Of a stretch of 64,000 nucleotides of DNA, positions 7,855 to 16,955 are shown piece by piece. Source of the DNA: Sphingopyxis sp. (GTDB lineage Bacteria > Pseudomonadota > Alphaproteobacteria > Sphingomonadales > Sphingomonadaceae); NCBI GenBank assembly GCA_002733865.1, contig NVXM01000005.1, positions 45,330 to 109,329 of the forward strand. Reading direction: 5' to 3'. The first letter of the stretch is position 1; each line of letters starts with the position of its first letter. Under the pieces are notes generated by a model. It saw only the letters and a program-made list of their open reading frames with translations. It did no database searches and had not been told where the DNA came from. The translations under genes and the position numbers were made by a program.

Positions 7855-10433
7855 GTGGGTTTTTTACCGGTCTTTTCGACGCCATGCTGGGAGATGGCAT
7901 GAAGGCTGACAAGGGTCGGCCTGACGCCGGAATACCTATGCTGGCTCATTGGTTGCCGTATCGCAGTTTTAACGCGAAGACCGGTATTTTTCATAATGCC
8001 AGTGCGCGTGAAATTGCTCTTGAGGTAGCGCCCATGGTTGGCGCGGATGAACGCTCTGCTGATATTATTTCTCAATGTCTTTCTGAAGGCGTTCCTGCTG
8101 GTGCGACGGTACAGATCGTCAATTTCGCTTCCTCTCGGGTAGGCGGTAAATTGTCCGATTGGTTCGTACCACGCTATTCGGCTGAGGGCGTGTATGAGCG
8201 GATGGCAAAACATCGCACCGATTATCTTTCGGATGGGGTTTGGAATTCGCTTTCGAAGGATGCGCCTTTTCATCTTCGTCAGTTTCGGCTTCTGATCTCT
8301 ATTGGTATCCCTGATGGTGGAAGCTCGACTGACGAGGAGCTTGTTTCCGTTGCTGAATCGATGATGTCGGCTTTTCGTTCTATCGATGTGTCTTCACGTT
8401 TGATTGACCCTGTAAATTTGTTGGCTTTAATCGATGATATTACATCTCCGACGACCGCAGCTGGTGATGATCCTATCGATTATAACTCCTTTGACTCCAT
8501 CGCTGATCAGGCGGTTCGGCGGGACATGGAGGTGCGGCATTATCCTGATCGCCTTGAATTTCGGACTGAACGTCTTCGGCCCACCGGTGTCGATAAGGAT
8601 GGCGTGCCCGAGATTGGCGTAATGTACCCGGATACTTTTGAAGTACGTTCTTATGCTGTTCGCAATCTGCCGCCCCGCTGGGCGCCGTGGGATTGCGCGC
8701 GTTTGATCGGAGATATCTTTACCGACAAGCTGCGCTTGCCTTGTCCTGTAGCAACGACCTTGTGTTTAACTTATCCTGACGCGACTACTTCGGCCAATAA
8801 GGCTGCTTATAAATATATGCGGACATCGAGCTTGTCCGATAGCAAATCATCTCGGTTTTTGCCTCAGCTGAAGGATCAGAGCCGTGAATGGGAAGACGTC
8901 CAGGAACAGCTTCGCCAAGGCAACAAGCTGGTGAAGGCTTTCTACGGTGTCACTGCGTTTAGCCCGAAAGGTAAGGGTGACGTTCATGAGCGCACTCTGA
9001 AATCGATGTATAAGGCTTGTGGGTGGGATCTTCATTCCGAGCGTTATATGCAGATGGTAGGGTTTCTCGCGTGTCTTCCTATGACGCTCGGATCGGGACT
9101 TATCAGCGATTTGGGCCGGATGAAGCGTATGCGAACTATGCTTACAACGACAGCTGCTAATCTTGCTCCATTCCAAGGCGAATATAAAGGCAGCAATATC
9201 CCGCACCTATTGTTGGTTGGAAGGCGAGGGGAGCCTTTTTTCTGGTCTCCCTTTGAGAATGAGGCTGGCAACCACAATGTGGCTGTGTTTGGTAAATCCG
9301 GTTCGGGTAAATCGGTTTGCCTTCAGGAGCTTTGCGCCGCATTTTGCGGTGCTGGAGATAACGTCATTGTTATCGATGACGGTCGTAGTTTCGAGCATTC
9401 TGCAAAGCTCCAGGGCGGCACTTTTATTGAATTCACGCTTGCGAGTGGGTTTTGCATCAATCCGTTTTCCATGATTGATGCTGAAGCTGCTGACGATGAT
9501 GAAGATTATAAGCTTGATTGTCTTGCGATGCTCAAGGCGATGATCAGTCAGATGGCGCGCCATATCGATATTCTCAACGATACCGAACGTGGTCTTATTG
9601 ATGGCGTTGTCAATGCCGTTTGGAGCGAAAAGGGTAGAGACGGTTCAATTGATGACATCATCGCTGGTCTGCAGGGCAATGGTGACGGAATGTCAATGAG
9701 CCTCGCTGTATCGATGCTACCCTTTGGCACCGATGGTACATACGGCAAGTTTTTTGACGGAGAAGCAACTTTCAAACTCGATGCGAATCTAACCGTATTT
9801 GAGTTGTCTGATCTTGCTAGCCGCCAAGAGCTGCGCTCTGTTGTGATGACCGCAATTATGTTCATGTCTTCACAGTCGATGCGTAAACTTGATCGTTCGC
9901 GGCGCAAAGCGCTGATCATGGATGAGGCATGGCAAATGCTCAAAGGTGGCGCGATGGCCGAATTCGTCGAAACCTATGCGCGTACGTGCCGTAAATATGG
10001 TGCATCGCTGATTACAGCAACTCAGTCTCTCAACGATTATTACAAGTCTGAAGGTTCGATTGCCGCGCTGGAGAATAGCGATTGGTTTCTTATTTTGCAG
10101 CAAAAACCGGAATCTATATCGGATTTCATGAAGCTGGACCGTTTCGAGATGTCTGCCGGCGACGAGACATTGATGCGTAGTCTCAAGCGTAACGGCACTG
10201 AATATTCCGATATCATGATTAAGGGCCCTGAAACATTGGCATCGGGACGTCTTGTTCTCGATCCATATTCAGCAACAATCTATTCGTCCAGTCCGACAGT
10301 GTTCGCGCAAATCGAAGAATTGGTACACGAAGGCCTGACGATGGAAGCTGCGATTGAGCGCGTTGCTTATCCTGACGATCCAAAGCGTTGGAGCAATGAA
10401 GAGGAGGCGCCTTTGTTGGTGGCCGCCGAATGA
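7851..10433 (+). CDS. traC: TraC-like type IV secretion ATPase
   Basis: Cytoplasmic or membrane-peripheral ATPase (VirB4 family) that powers pilus assembly and DNA transfer, 860 residues. Walker A is GKSGSGKS (from residue 481) and Walker B is ALIMDEAW (Asp691). The N-terminal half matches the TraC N-domain. The C-terminal half is the FtsK/HerA-like domain, with TATQSLNDYY as the sensor segment. ATG overlaps the traV stop by four bases, and the last bases overlap the following small gene. Full family length with no defects seen. Confidence 0.94.
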   Translation: MSGFFTGLFDAMLGDGMKADKGRPDAGIPMLAHWLPYRSFNAKTGIFHNASAREIALEVAPMVGADERSADIISQCLSEGVPAGATVQIVNFASSRVGGKLSDWFVPRYSAEGVYERMAKHRTDYLSDGVWNSLSKDAPFHLRQFRLLISIGIPDGGSSTDEELVSVAESMMSAFRSIDVSSRLIDPVNLLALIDDITSPTTAAGDDPIDYNSFDSIADQAVRRDMEVRHYPDRLEFRTERLRPTGVDKDGVPEIGVMYPDTFEVRSYAVRNLPPRWAPWDCARLIGDIFTDKLRLPCPVATTLCLTYPDATTSANKAAYKYMRTSSLSDSKSSRFLPQLKDQSREWEDVQEQLRQGNKLVKAFYGVTAFSPKGKGDVHERTLKSMYKACGWDLHSERYMQMVGFLACLPMTLGSGLISDLGRMKRMRTMLTTTAANLAPFQGEYKGSNIPHLLLVGRRGEPFFWSPFENEAGNHNVAVFGKSGSGKSVCLQELCAAFCGAGDNVIVIDDGRSFEHSAKLQGGTFIEFTLASGFCINPFSMIDAEAADDDEDYKLDCLAMLKAMISQMARHIDILNDTERGLIDGVVNAVWSEKGRDGSIDDIIAGLQGNGDGMSMSLAVSMLPFGTDGTYGKFFDGEATFKLDANLTVFELSDLASRQELRSVVMTAIMFMSSQSMRKLDRSRRKALIMDEAWQMLKGGAMAEFVETYARTCRKYGASLITATQSLNDYYKSEGSIAALENSDWFLILQQKPESISDFMKLDRFEMSAGDETLMRSLKRNGTEYSDIMIKGPETLASGRLVLDPYSATIYSSSPTVFAQIEELVHEGLTMEAAIERVAYPDDPKRWSNEEEAPLLVAAE

Positions 10434-10837
10434 TACCTCAGCGTTGCAGCGCTCAGCGGGTAATCCCGCATCACGGCTATCAGCGAGCGCTAGATAGGCA
10501 GGTTCGTCTTGCGAAAATTCAAAGATACCAAAGACTATCCTTTGGTAACTTAATCTATGTTGCCTTCCGGCTTATTGGCTGGTTTGCGGCCACGCTTTTG
10601 ATTGCTGCAGGTTTGTTCGTCGTTTTGTTCTTCATGGTAGCAAATGGGTCGTTATTCGGCTTTTTCGAACAGCTGAATCTTCTGGGTGGTCATTATGTTG
10701 TTGCGCCTCCGGAAGCGCGTGCGGCCTTCGACAGCAAGCTGTATTTTATCGCTGGCTTTGTCTTTCTGTTGACCGGCGCCTTTCGAATGAGTGGGCTTTT
10801 ATCCATTTTTGAATCAGGAGATTCCGATGACCAGTAA
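10430..10837 (+). CDS. uncharacterised two-helix membrane protein in tra operon
   Basis: I do not recognise this 135-residue protein. A basic N-terminus is followed by two hydrophobic segments (about residues 47-68 and 102-121) with a soluble loop between them. ATG overlaps the traC stop (ATGA), and its end overlaps trbI by 11 bases, so it is co-translated with core transfer genes. It sits where other F-type operons carry small accessory membrane proteins. A role in the apparatus is inferred from position only. Confidence 0.65.
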   Translation: MIPQRCSAQRVIPHHGYQRALDRQVRLAKIQRYQRLSFGNLIYVAFRLIGWFAATLLIAAGLFVVLFFMVANGSLFGFFEQLNLLGGHYVVAPPEARAAFDSKLYFIAGFVFLLTGAFRMSGLLSIFESGDSDDQ

Positions 10838-11444
10838 CACTGCTGCTAGCCAATTGCCGTTGGAGGGCTTGGGCAAGACCTCTGAGGTATCATTTCCAGA
10901 CCAGGTTAAGAGCCCTCGCGCTGGTAGCCATAGCGCCACTTCTACCGGTGTGCGCCGGTTTGCAGGTATGACCTATTTGCAATTGGGATTGATCGCATTG
11001 GGTTTGTTTGCAGCTATTTGGGGCATGTGGGCGACATCGAAGATTTTTGCCTTAGAGGATCGGCGCGTAGTTTCGGTGCGTCTTGCATCCATCGTAAATG
11101 ATTTTGTGACAGCAGAAGCGCGGTCGGGGACGCCCCCTGAGCAGCTTGAAAACAACACACGAGCTTTTATGGGCGCGCTTGACAGTGTGCTGGAACAGCG
11201 CGCGCAAGAGGGGCAGGTCATACTCGTCGGGGAAGCTGTTATTGCTTCATCCGTTCCCGATGTAACTGATGATGTTCTGGCTGATTTATCGAAGTTGGTA
11301 AAAATGCCTTCTCCTGCAGCTATGCCTCCAGCGATGGTTCCTTCAGCTCCGGTCCAAGGCCGGAACATGCCTATGCAGCCAGAAGCGCAGATTTCGTACG
11401 ATAATGCACAGTCGCCTTATCCGGTTGATGGCGGTTCACAGTGA
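10827..11444 (+). CDS. trbI: TrbI, F-type conjugation protein
   Basis: Inner-membrane protein linked in F to pilus retraction, 205 residues. A variable N-terminus is followed by a membrane helix (about residues 48-68). The TrbI signature region then reads VRLASIVNDFVTAEA, ALDSVLEQRAQEGQVILV and GEAVIASSVPDVTDD. A Pro/Met-rich tail follows. ATG 10827 has AGGAG seven bases ahead; the frame extends upstream within the previous gene. Position before the S26 peptidase and traW fits F-type order. Confidence 0.82.
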   Translation: MTSNTAASQLPLEGLGKTSEVSFPDQVKSPRAGSHSATSTGVRRFAGMTYLQLGLIALGLFAAIWGMWATSKIFALEDRRVVSVRLASIVNDFVTAEARSGTPPEQLENNTRAFMGALDSVLEQRAQEGQVILVGEAVIASSVPDVTDDVLADLSKLVKMPSPAAMPPAMVPSAPVQGRNMPMQPEAQISYDNAQSPYPVDGGSQ

Positions 11445-11989
11445 TGGCGGAGGTATCGTCCATAGACGCTGAAAAAGCAACTAAGCCACGTTCTTCGCGC
11501 TGGCCGAGTTGGAAGGTGCTTGCGGCGCTCTTGGTCGTGTTTATTGCCTGGTCGGCTTTGGATGACTGGTCAGATCGTCATGCCTTCATGATCAATTCTA
11601 GTGAATCTCTCCCTAATTGGGCCTTCTTTGTTGAAAAGAACGTCCTTCCAGAGCGCGGGCAATATGTATTTTTTATAGCTCCAAAAACTCCTCTTATTCG
11701 CTCTCATTTTGGAGACGATCCTAAACCCTTCGGCAAGCAGGTTTATGGCGTGGCTGGCGACATGGTTTCGCGCGATGGGAAAATTGTTTCGGTGAACGGG
11801 GTAGAAGTTGCTGCTCTTAAACCAGTATCGAAGCGAGGGGAGCCTCTCACTGCGGGGCCGGTCGGACGCGTTCCGGATGGTTGTTATTTCGTCGCGACAG
11901 AAAGCAAGGACGGGTTCGATAGCCGATATGCAGACATTGGCTGGGTGTGTGGCCGTCAGATATTTGGAACGGGAGTACCGCTGTTGTGA
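11444..11989 (+). CDS. traF: TraF-type S26 signal peptidase
   Basis: Membrane serine peptidase of the S26/TraF family, 181 residues. A membrane helix (about residues 27-43) precedes the catalytic segment SSESLP (Ser55) and the general-base lysine in GKQVYGVAGD (Lys98). In RP4, TraF processes and cyclises the pilin TrbC; here the likely substrate is the TraA-like pilin at 2422. ATG 11444 shares its A with the trbI stop. The symbol follows RP4 and differs from the thioredoxin-like TraF at 17319. Confidence 0.85.
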   Translation: MAEVSSIDAEKATKPRSSRWPSWKVLAALLVVFIAWSALDDWSDRHAFMINSSESLPNWAFFVEKNVLPERGQYVFFIAPKTPLIRSHFGDDPKPFGKQVYGVAGDMVSRDGKIVSVNGVEVAALKPVSKRGEPLTAGPVGRVPDGCYFVATESKDGFDSRYADIGWVCGRQIFGTGVPLL

Positions 11990-12624
11990 TCAAAAAGTCC
12001 ATCATCTCGATATTCCTTTTTACCTTCGCCGCAGCATTTTCCCTGCCTGCTGCGGCGAAGGATTACGGCCAAGTAGGTAAAGTGTTTCCGGTAATTGAGC
12101 CCGATTTGCTTCTGGTTATTGCAACTAAACTCAGAAATATGAAAGCCACCGGTCAAATTGATGCGATGAACCAGCTTTTGCGTAAGCGTACCGAAGCTAA
12201 AGTGCGACGGCCTGACCCTGTTGCTCGAATTGAAGCAGCAATAAAGCCTCGTAGCTGGCTCTATGATCCTTCCATCGTAATAGATCATGATATTCGCGAT
12301 CATAAGGGAAATCTAATTTCCGCAGCTGGTAGCCGGGTCAATCCCCTCGATTTTATCGATGTGATTACGCCGCTTGTCTTTATTGATGGTGATGATGAAG
12401 CGCAGGTTGCCTGGGCTTTGAAACGCTTCGATGACAAGGCCAAAATTATTCTGGTTAAGGGCGCGCCTCTCGAGTTGATGACGCGGCGCCAGCGCCGTTT
12501 CTACTTTGATCAGGCGGGCACCTTGACGACCAAGTTCGGCATTACTCGCGTTCCTGCTGTTGTTGTTCAGGCGGGTAAGTCGATGCGCGTATCTGAAACC
12601 CCTGTGAGGAAACAACAGTCATGA
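11986..12624 (+). CDS. traW: TraW, F-type pilus assembly protein
   Basis: Periplasmic protein needed for F-pilus assembly, working with TrbC and TraU, 212 residues. The GTG start at 11986 overlaps the previous stop. It gives a signal peptide (IISIFLFTFAAAFSLPAAAK) followed at once by the TraW landmark KDYGQVGKVFPVIEPDLL. The C-terminal region (TKFGITRVPAVVV) is thioredoxin-like. An earlier ATG at 11947 lies inside the peptidase gene and would hide the signal peptide, so I reject it. Confidence 0.87.
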   Translation: MIKKSIISIFLFTFAAAFSLPAAAKDYGQVGKVFPVIEPDLLLVIATKLRNMKATGQIDAMNQLLRKRTEAKVRRPDPVARIEAAIKPRSWLYDPSIVIDHDIRDHKGNLISAAGSRVNPLDFIDVITPLVFIDGDDEAQVAWALKRFDDKAKIILVKGAPLELMTRRQRRFYFDQAGTLTTKFGITRVPAVVVQAGKSMRVSETPVRKQQS

Positions 12625-12842
12625 TAAATAAGCAACAAGTACGCCATAGCATTATTGGCGGTATAGCCCTCAATCTCATTGTGCAGGCGTTAATGCTGGT
12701 CCTTCTCGCCTATTCTGGCGAATGGCGGGTTTGGCGTTTCCTGTTCAACGCGGTTGCGCAGATTGACGCATTATTTGTGTTGGCATGGTTTGGATATAGC
12801 CTCTGGCTGACCGGGCCTGAATCCCCCGAAAATAATGCGTAG
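12621..12842 (+). CDS. small two-helix membrane protein
   Basis: Unrecognised 73-residue protein with two hydrophobic helices (about residues 10-31 and 42-63). ATG overlaps the traW stop (ATGA), and its last eight bases overlap the next gene. First of three consecutive small membrane proteins between traW and traU. F itself has other small genes in this interval, but no similarity is visible by eye. Its presence as a gene is supported by tight coupling. Confidence 0.65.
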   Translation: MINKQQVRHSIIGGIALNLIVQALMLVLLAYSGEWRVWRFLFNAVAQIDALFVLAWFGYSLWLTGPESPENNA

Positions 12843-13128
12843 CACTCCAATATCTGGAGGCGCGACGCCGTTAGAGCATAAGCTAGACGATGCGCCCGCC
12901 CGCCCGCGCTGGCATGTTCCAGCGTTGGTCTTTTTTGTTTGTTTGAATGTGGCTGCGCTGGGCATTTTTTTTGCTATCTTCCTTGGAGTTATCACGTCTC
13001 CGCCTCAGCCAAGAAATGCAATTCATCTTCTCGTCGCTGGTAGCTTTGCATTCGCCGCGCTTGTTTTTGGGCAGTTTGTTTATTGGTCGAGGCTGGCGCT
13101 GATCGAATTGAAGGCGCGCTGTCAATGA
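12835..13128 (+). CDS. small two-helix membrane protein
   Basis: Unrecognised 97-residue protein. A charged N-terminus (about 27 residues) is followed by two hydrophobic helices (about residues 29-51 and 63-84). It overlaps its neighbours by eight bases upstream and four downstream (ATGA), so it is translated as part of the tra operon. Function unknown. Confidence 0.65.
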   Translation: MRSTPISGGATPLEHKLDDAPARPRWHVPALVFFVCLNVAALGIFFAIFLGVITSPPQPRNAIHLLVAGSFAFAALVFGQFVYWSRLALIELKARCQ

Positions 13129-13412
13129 ATTGGGCAGAACAAATATTTGGTACGCCGCTTGCCGCTCCTGAAACGTTTTTTATGAGACGCCTACGGTTTG
13201 TCTTTATTGGATCCGCTGGCGCAAGCGTCATTGGGATTTTGGCGATAGAAGTTGTTGCTGCTGTTTTTGGCCGCGCCGGTGCTGGCGCTTGCCTCCTCGT
13301 TCTTTTGTTAATCGCTGCGTTTTCGGGATCTTTGTTCTTTTACAGAAAAATCCGGATTGATGATGCCTGGTTGGTTGACCGTGACGCAGAGCGGGAAGGG
13401 AATGAATCGTGA
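13125..13412 (+). CDS. small two-helix membrane protein
   Basis: Unrecognised 95-residue protein with two hydrophobic helices (about residues 27-46 and 50-70) and an acidic C-terminus (DDAWLVDRDAEREGNES). ATG 13125 overlaps the preceding stop; the frame is open to 13083 inside the upstream gene. The traU GTG overlaps its stop. Third of the small membrane-protein run; function unknown. Confidence 0.65.
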   Translation: MNWAEQIFGTPLAAPETFFMRRLRFVFIGSAGASVIGILAIEVVAAVFGRAGAGACLLVLLLIAAFSGSLFFYRKIRIDDAWLVDRDAEREGNES

Positions 13413-14449
13413 AAACGTCTTCTTTCAAACGCATTTGGAAAATGTTGGTTGTAATAGTAATTACAGCCTTCGTAATGGGATCCGCACCGGCACGGGCAGA
13501 TGATGTGCCTGGGTCTTGTACCGGAAAATTCGTCAACCCTATTACCGATGTGTGTTGGAGCTGTTTGTTCCCGCTTTCAGTCGGCGGGCTGAAGATATGG
13601 CCAAGCGGGCGTCCGGATACGGATAATAATCCCACCCTTCCTATTTGCGCCTGCGGATCGCCCCTTCCGCGTATTGGGATTGCTGTGGGTTTCTGGGAGC
13701 CTGTTCGGCTTGTAGATGTGACTACCAAGCCTTGGTGTTTTCCAAATCTTGGTGGTGTCAAAATAAGCCCCGGTTTCAACATTGGCCGCGGCACTTATGC
13801 AACTACTAATCAGCTTGGTGGGGCAGGCCAGAACACCGCAAAATGGCACGCCCACTGGTACATTTATCCGTTGCTCTATTGGATGGAAATTGTGACCGAC
13901 TTTCTTTGTTTGGAGCAGTCCAGCTTTGATATTGCGTATGTAACTGAAATTGATCCGCTTTGGCAGGATGATACGCTTACGATGTTGATCAATCCGGAAG
14001 CCGCTGTTTTCGCAAACCCTGTTGCTACTTTAGCTTGTGCCGCAGATTGTGTGGCCTCAACCGTTAGCCGTCCCATTGATCCCTTGTTTTGGTGTGCTGG
14101 TTGTCAGGGATCAATGTATCCACTCAACGGCAACGTCGCTAGCCATCTCAATCCCATACAGTCATCGCGGCTCGCTGCTTCGCGCATGGCTTATAAAATG
14201 CACCGTCAATTTCTTGCGTGGGGGACCATGGGGAAAGAAGGATTGTGCAAAAAATACCCCATGCCCATCATGAAAAAGCAGCAATATCGTCTTCAGATGG
14301 TCAATCCTTCACCGATGGTCAAAGGCAGATACGCTTGCGCTCCAATTGGTGCTTCCGATTTGAAACCCGGCGTTGGCCGGGTGTGGCCCGTCGTTGGCGA
14401 GGATTTTGGATATCTCGTCTGGCGTAAAAGGAACTGTTGCGCGTTATGA
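13409..14449 (+). CDS. traU: TraU, F-type mating-pair protein
   Basis: Periplasmic protein required for DNA transfer and pilus assembly, 346 residues. A signal peptide ends near APARADD. The mature part is cysteine-rich and carries TraU landmarks such as ITDVCWSCLFPLSVGG, FWEPVRLVDVTTKPWCFPNLGG and DPLFWCAGCQGSMYP. Start is GTG 13409, overlapping the preceding stop by four bases. It depends on disulfide formation, consistent with dsbC in the same operon. Confidence 0.92.
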   Translation: MKTSSFKRIWKMLVVIVITAFVMGSAPARADDVPGSCTGKFVNPITDVCWSCLFPLSVGGLKIWPSGRPDTDNNPTLPICACGSPLPRIGIAVGFWEPVRLVDVTTKPWCFPNLGGVKISPGFNIGRGTYATTNQLGGAGQNTAKWHAHWYIYPLLYWMEIVTDFLCLEQSSFDIAYVTEIDPLWQDDTLTMLINPEAAVFANPVATLACAADCVASTVSRPIDPLFWCAGCQGSMYPLNGNVASHLNPIQSSRLAASRMAYKMHRQFLAWGTMGKEGLCKKYPMPIMKKQQYRLQMVNPSPMVKGRYACAPIGASDLKPGVGRVWPVVGEDFGYLVWRKRNCCAL

Positions 14450-15180
14450 ACTGGAAAGCTCTCTTTATCGCTGGCGGAATACTCGGCATGTCCGGCGCCG
14501 CTGTTGTGTTTGCTCAAACCGCTGAAGGTCTTGATCTTGGAGCAATCCAAAAAAGGGCAGACGAAAGCGCTGCCGACGCGAAAGCGTTTATCAATGATGT
14601 CATGCGCCGGAGCGATGCAGTGGCGGAAGAGGCGCGTCAAACTGTCGTCTCTGGAGAGGCTAACCATCAGCAATATGTGGAGGCGCAAGGCAACGCTGAA
14701 GGAGCCACTGAATTAGATAAGATGATGGCAGATGCCACTGGCAAGATGCCTGCGGGCGAAGCGCCGCAATTTATTGTTTTTGCATCCTTGTCGATGCCGC
14801 CCGAAAGTTTGAAGCCACTTATCCGAGATACTAGCAAAGCTGGCGGCGCGGTAGTTTTTCAGGGCTTCCCCGGTAATTCGATGAAAGCCTTCCAGCAAGG
14901 TATCTCAAAAGTTATTGAACCTGGTCAGGAAACTAAATCTATAGGCATTGATCCCCGTCTCTTTAGGGCTTTTGATGTAAAAACTGTCCCTGCCTTTGTT
15001 GTCGTCTCCTCAGATTTCGATCTTTGTGATGGATTGGATTGCCGGACTACACCTCCGCCCCATGACAGAATGTCCGGTAATGTAACCGTGCGTTATGTGC
15101 TTGAAAGTTTCGCAACTGGAGGTGGTCCCGGCGCACGCATCGCCGGAACGGCTCTTAAGCGCCTCGGGGCAGGCGGATGA
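14446..15180 (+). CDS. trbC: TrbC, F-type conjugation protein
   Basis: Periplasmic F-type TrbC, 244 residues. A signal peptide (to about residue 23, VVFAQTA) and a coiled-coil-prone region (about 33-75) precede the TrbC domain (IVFASLSMPPESLKPLIRD through VKTVPAFVVV), a thioredoxin-related fold without the CxxC pair. TrbC interacts with TraW in F. ATG 14446 overlaps the traU stop. Not the RP4 pilin of the same name. Confidence 0.88.
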   Translation: MNWKALFIAGGILGMSGAAVVFAQTAEGLDLGAIQKRADESAADAKAFINDVMRRSDAVAEEARQTVVSGEANHQQYVEAQGNAEGATELDKMMADATGKMPAGEAPQFIVFASLSMPPESLKPLIRDTSKAGGAVVFQGFPGNSMKAFQQGISKVIEPGQETKSIGIDPRLFRAFDVKTVPAFVVVSSDFDLCDGLDCRTTPPPHDRMSGNVTVRYVLESFATGGGPGARIAGTALKRLGAGG

Positions 15181-16955
15181 GACGTATAGTCGCATTTACT
15201 ATATGCTTGGCTTTTGTGTCTGCTCCTGCGTCTGCTCAGCAAGATGTGAGGGACGATGCTAAAGCCTTCGCACAGGGTTTGGCTGATGGTGCAGCAAATC
15301 TGGCTGATAACGATGCCGCTGCGGTTGACAATTTAACAGGTTACAATGGCCCAAATGCGCCAGAAACGCAGTTTCTTGACAATCCAGCAGCTCTGGAAGC
15401 GGCCCGTATATCAGCGGCTCGTAATAACGATGCTGCCGTTCTTGTAATAGATGGCGACGCCACCCGGCCTCGTGTCCCCGACGAGCTAATAGATGAAACG
15501 ATAGAGCGCGGAGAGATCATTAACGAAGACCCTTCTATCTACGTCCAAGGCTTAGATCCTAATGGCACAACAGGTCAGTGTGTAGAACTTCCGCCGACGA
15601 CATCTTCGCCGGGCAATTTTGAGGCGACTTGTAATGTCGGGAAGGGGATCATTGACGAAATACAGACGTGTGAGATTCCGCTCGATGTCACAGCGACGCA
15701 AAGAACAGTTTATGATTATCAATGCTCAGAGTCTGGTTGGCGCGGATTGCCAAAGGTCTGTCACCCGAGCTTTACCCCTTCAATCGGAGGTATTTGTGAG
15801 ATTGTTTCGCATGAATGGGTAGATATTTGTTTGCAGGGCACATTAGACAATTGCACAGAGCCTGATCAGGTTCAGGTGTTCAACCTTGAATGTAGTTCTC
15901 CTGTCCCCGGTGAACCGGTGCCTACTCCGCGCCAAATACGGAACATAACAGCGATCCCTAATGAAACTCAGTGTGCTTCAATCGCAGCGAATTCTAATTG
16001 TTCCAATCCTGTTCAAGTTTGCACTGATTCTTCACCGCAGACCCGATTGATCAATGGCGTTGAGGTGACTCAGCCTTGTTGGAGATGGGAGCGATCATAT
16101 CAGTGTCAGGGGACTTTCGACGGAAATGATTGTGGAGAATTAGCCGCAAATAGTGCCTGTCAATTCTCCCGGAGCGTTTGCCTTGATGATCCTCAACAGG
16201 GAGATTGTCAGGTCGAGGAGCATATATATATTTGTCCAATTCCGGGTGCTGTTCCGGGTGAAAAACAATTTGTTTGCGGCGGCGATGTTTATTGCATCGG
16301 CGGAGAGTGCGAGGCTGTCACACGCGAGGCATCAGACGAGTTTAAGGACGCTGTTGTCGGGCTGGAGGCGCTTGCTCAAGCAAATCGCGAATTTAGCGAA
16401 GTTGATTACAAGCTCTTCGAGGGCAATCCCATGAGCTGTCATAAACCTATTTTTGGTCTCGTAAACTGTTGTGCTGGCAAAGTTTCTGGGTTGATTCCGA
16501 CAGCTGCGGGTTTTGCCGCTTTGGCAGGCGGTCCAACAGCAATTGCCGGTTTGGCGACACCATTTTTGACGCTGTTCCTGTGTGATGCTTCGGAGAAGGA
16601 ACTCGATGTTCGTGAACGCATGGGGCTTTGTCATACGCTCGGCACTTACTGCTCGAAAAAATTTCTTGGTATTTGCACAACCAAGCGAAGAACGTCCTGC
16701 TGCTTTTTATCGAAACTGACGCGGGTGCTGCAAGAGCAGGGCAGGGAGCAGCTATCGAAGAGCTGGGGAACACCCAAAGAGCCGGAATGTTCTGGTTTCA
16801 CTATCGATGAATTTGCTGCGCTCGATCTTTCGGTGATGGATTTTACCGAAGTTTATCAGGAATTCATGGACGCTGCGAAACTGCCAAACGAGGCAGAAAC
16901 AATGACTGATATTCAGGCAAAAATTGAGGCGTATTATTCAAGAGGGGGGCCATAA
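15177..16955 (+). CDS. traN: TraN, mating-pair stabilisation protein
   Basis: Large cysteine-rich outer-membrane protein that stabilises contacts with the recipient cell, 592 residues. A signal peptide ends near SAPASAQQ. The central part holds many cysteines, and the C-terminal domain shows the conserved pattern LFEGNPMSCHKPIFGLVNCC ... LCDASEKELD ... CTTKRRTSCCF. ATG overlaps the trbC stop. The middle region is where TraN proteins vary and set recipient preference. Confidence 0.9.
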   Translation: MRRIVAFTICLAFVSAPASAQQDVRDDAKAFAQGLADGAANLADNDAAAVDNLTGYNGPNAPETQFLDNPAALEAARISAARNNDAAVLVIDGDATRPRVPDELIDETIERGEIINEDPSIYVQGLDPNGTTGQCVELPPTTSSPGNFEATCNVGKGIIDEIQTCEIPLDVTATQRTVYDYQCSESGWRGLPKVCHPSFTPSIGGICEIVSHEWVDICLQGTLDNCTEPDQVQVFNLECSSPVPGEPVPTPRQIRNITAIPNETQCASIAANSNCSNPVQVCTDSSPQTRLINGVEVTQPCWRWERSYQCQGTFDGNDCGELAANSACQFSRSVCLDDPQQGDCQVEEHIYICPIPGAVPGEKQFVCGGDVYCIGGECEAVTREASDEFKDAVVGLEALAQANREFSEVDYKLFEGNPMSCHKPIFGLVNCCAGKVSGLIPTAAGFAALAGGPTAIAGLATPFLTLFLCDASEKELDVRERMGLCHTLGTYCSKKFLGICTTKRRTSCCFLSKLTRVLQEQGREQLSKSWGTPKEPECSGFTIDEFAALDLSVMDFTEVYQEFMDAAKLPNEAETMTDIQAKIEAYYSRGGP

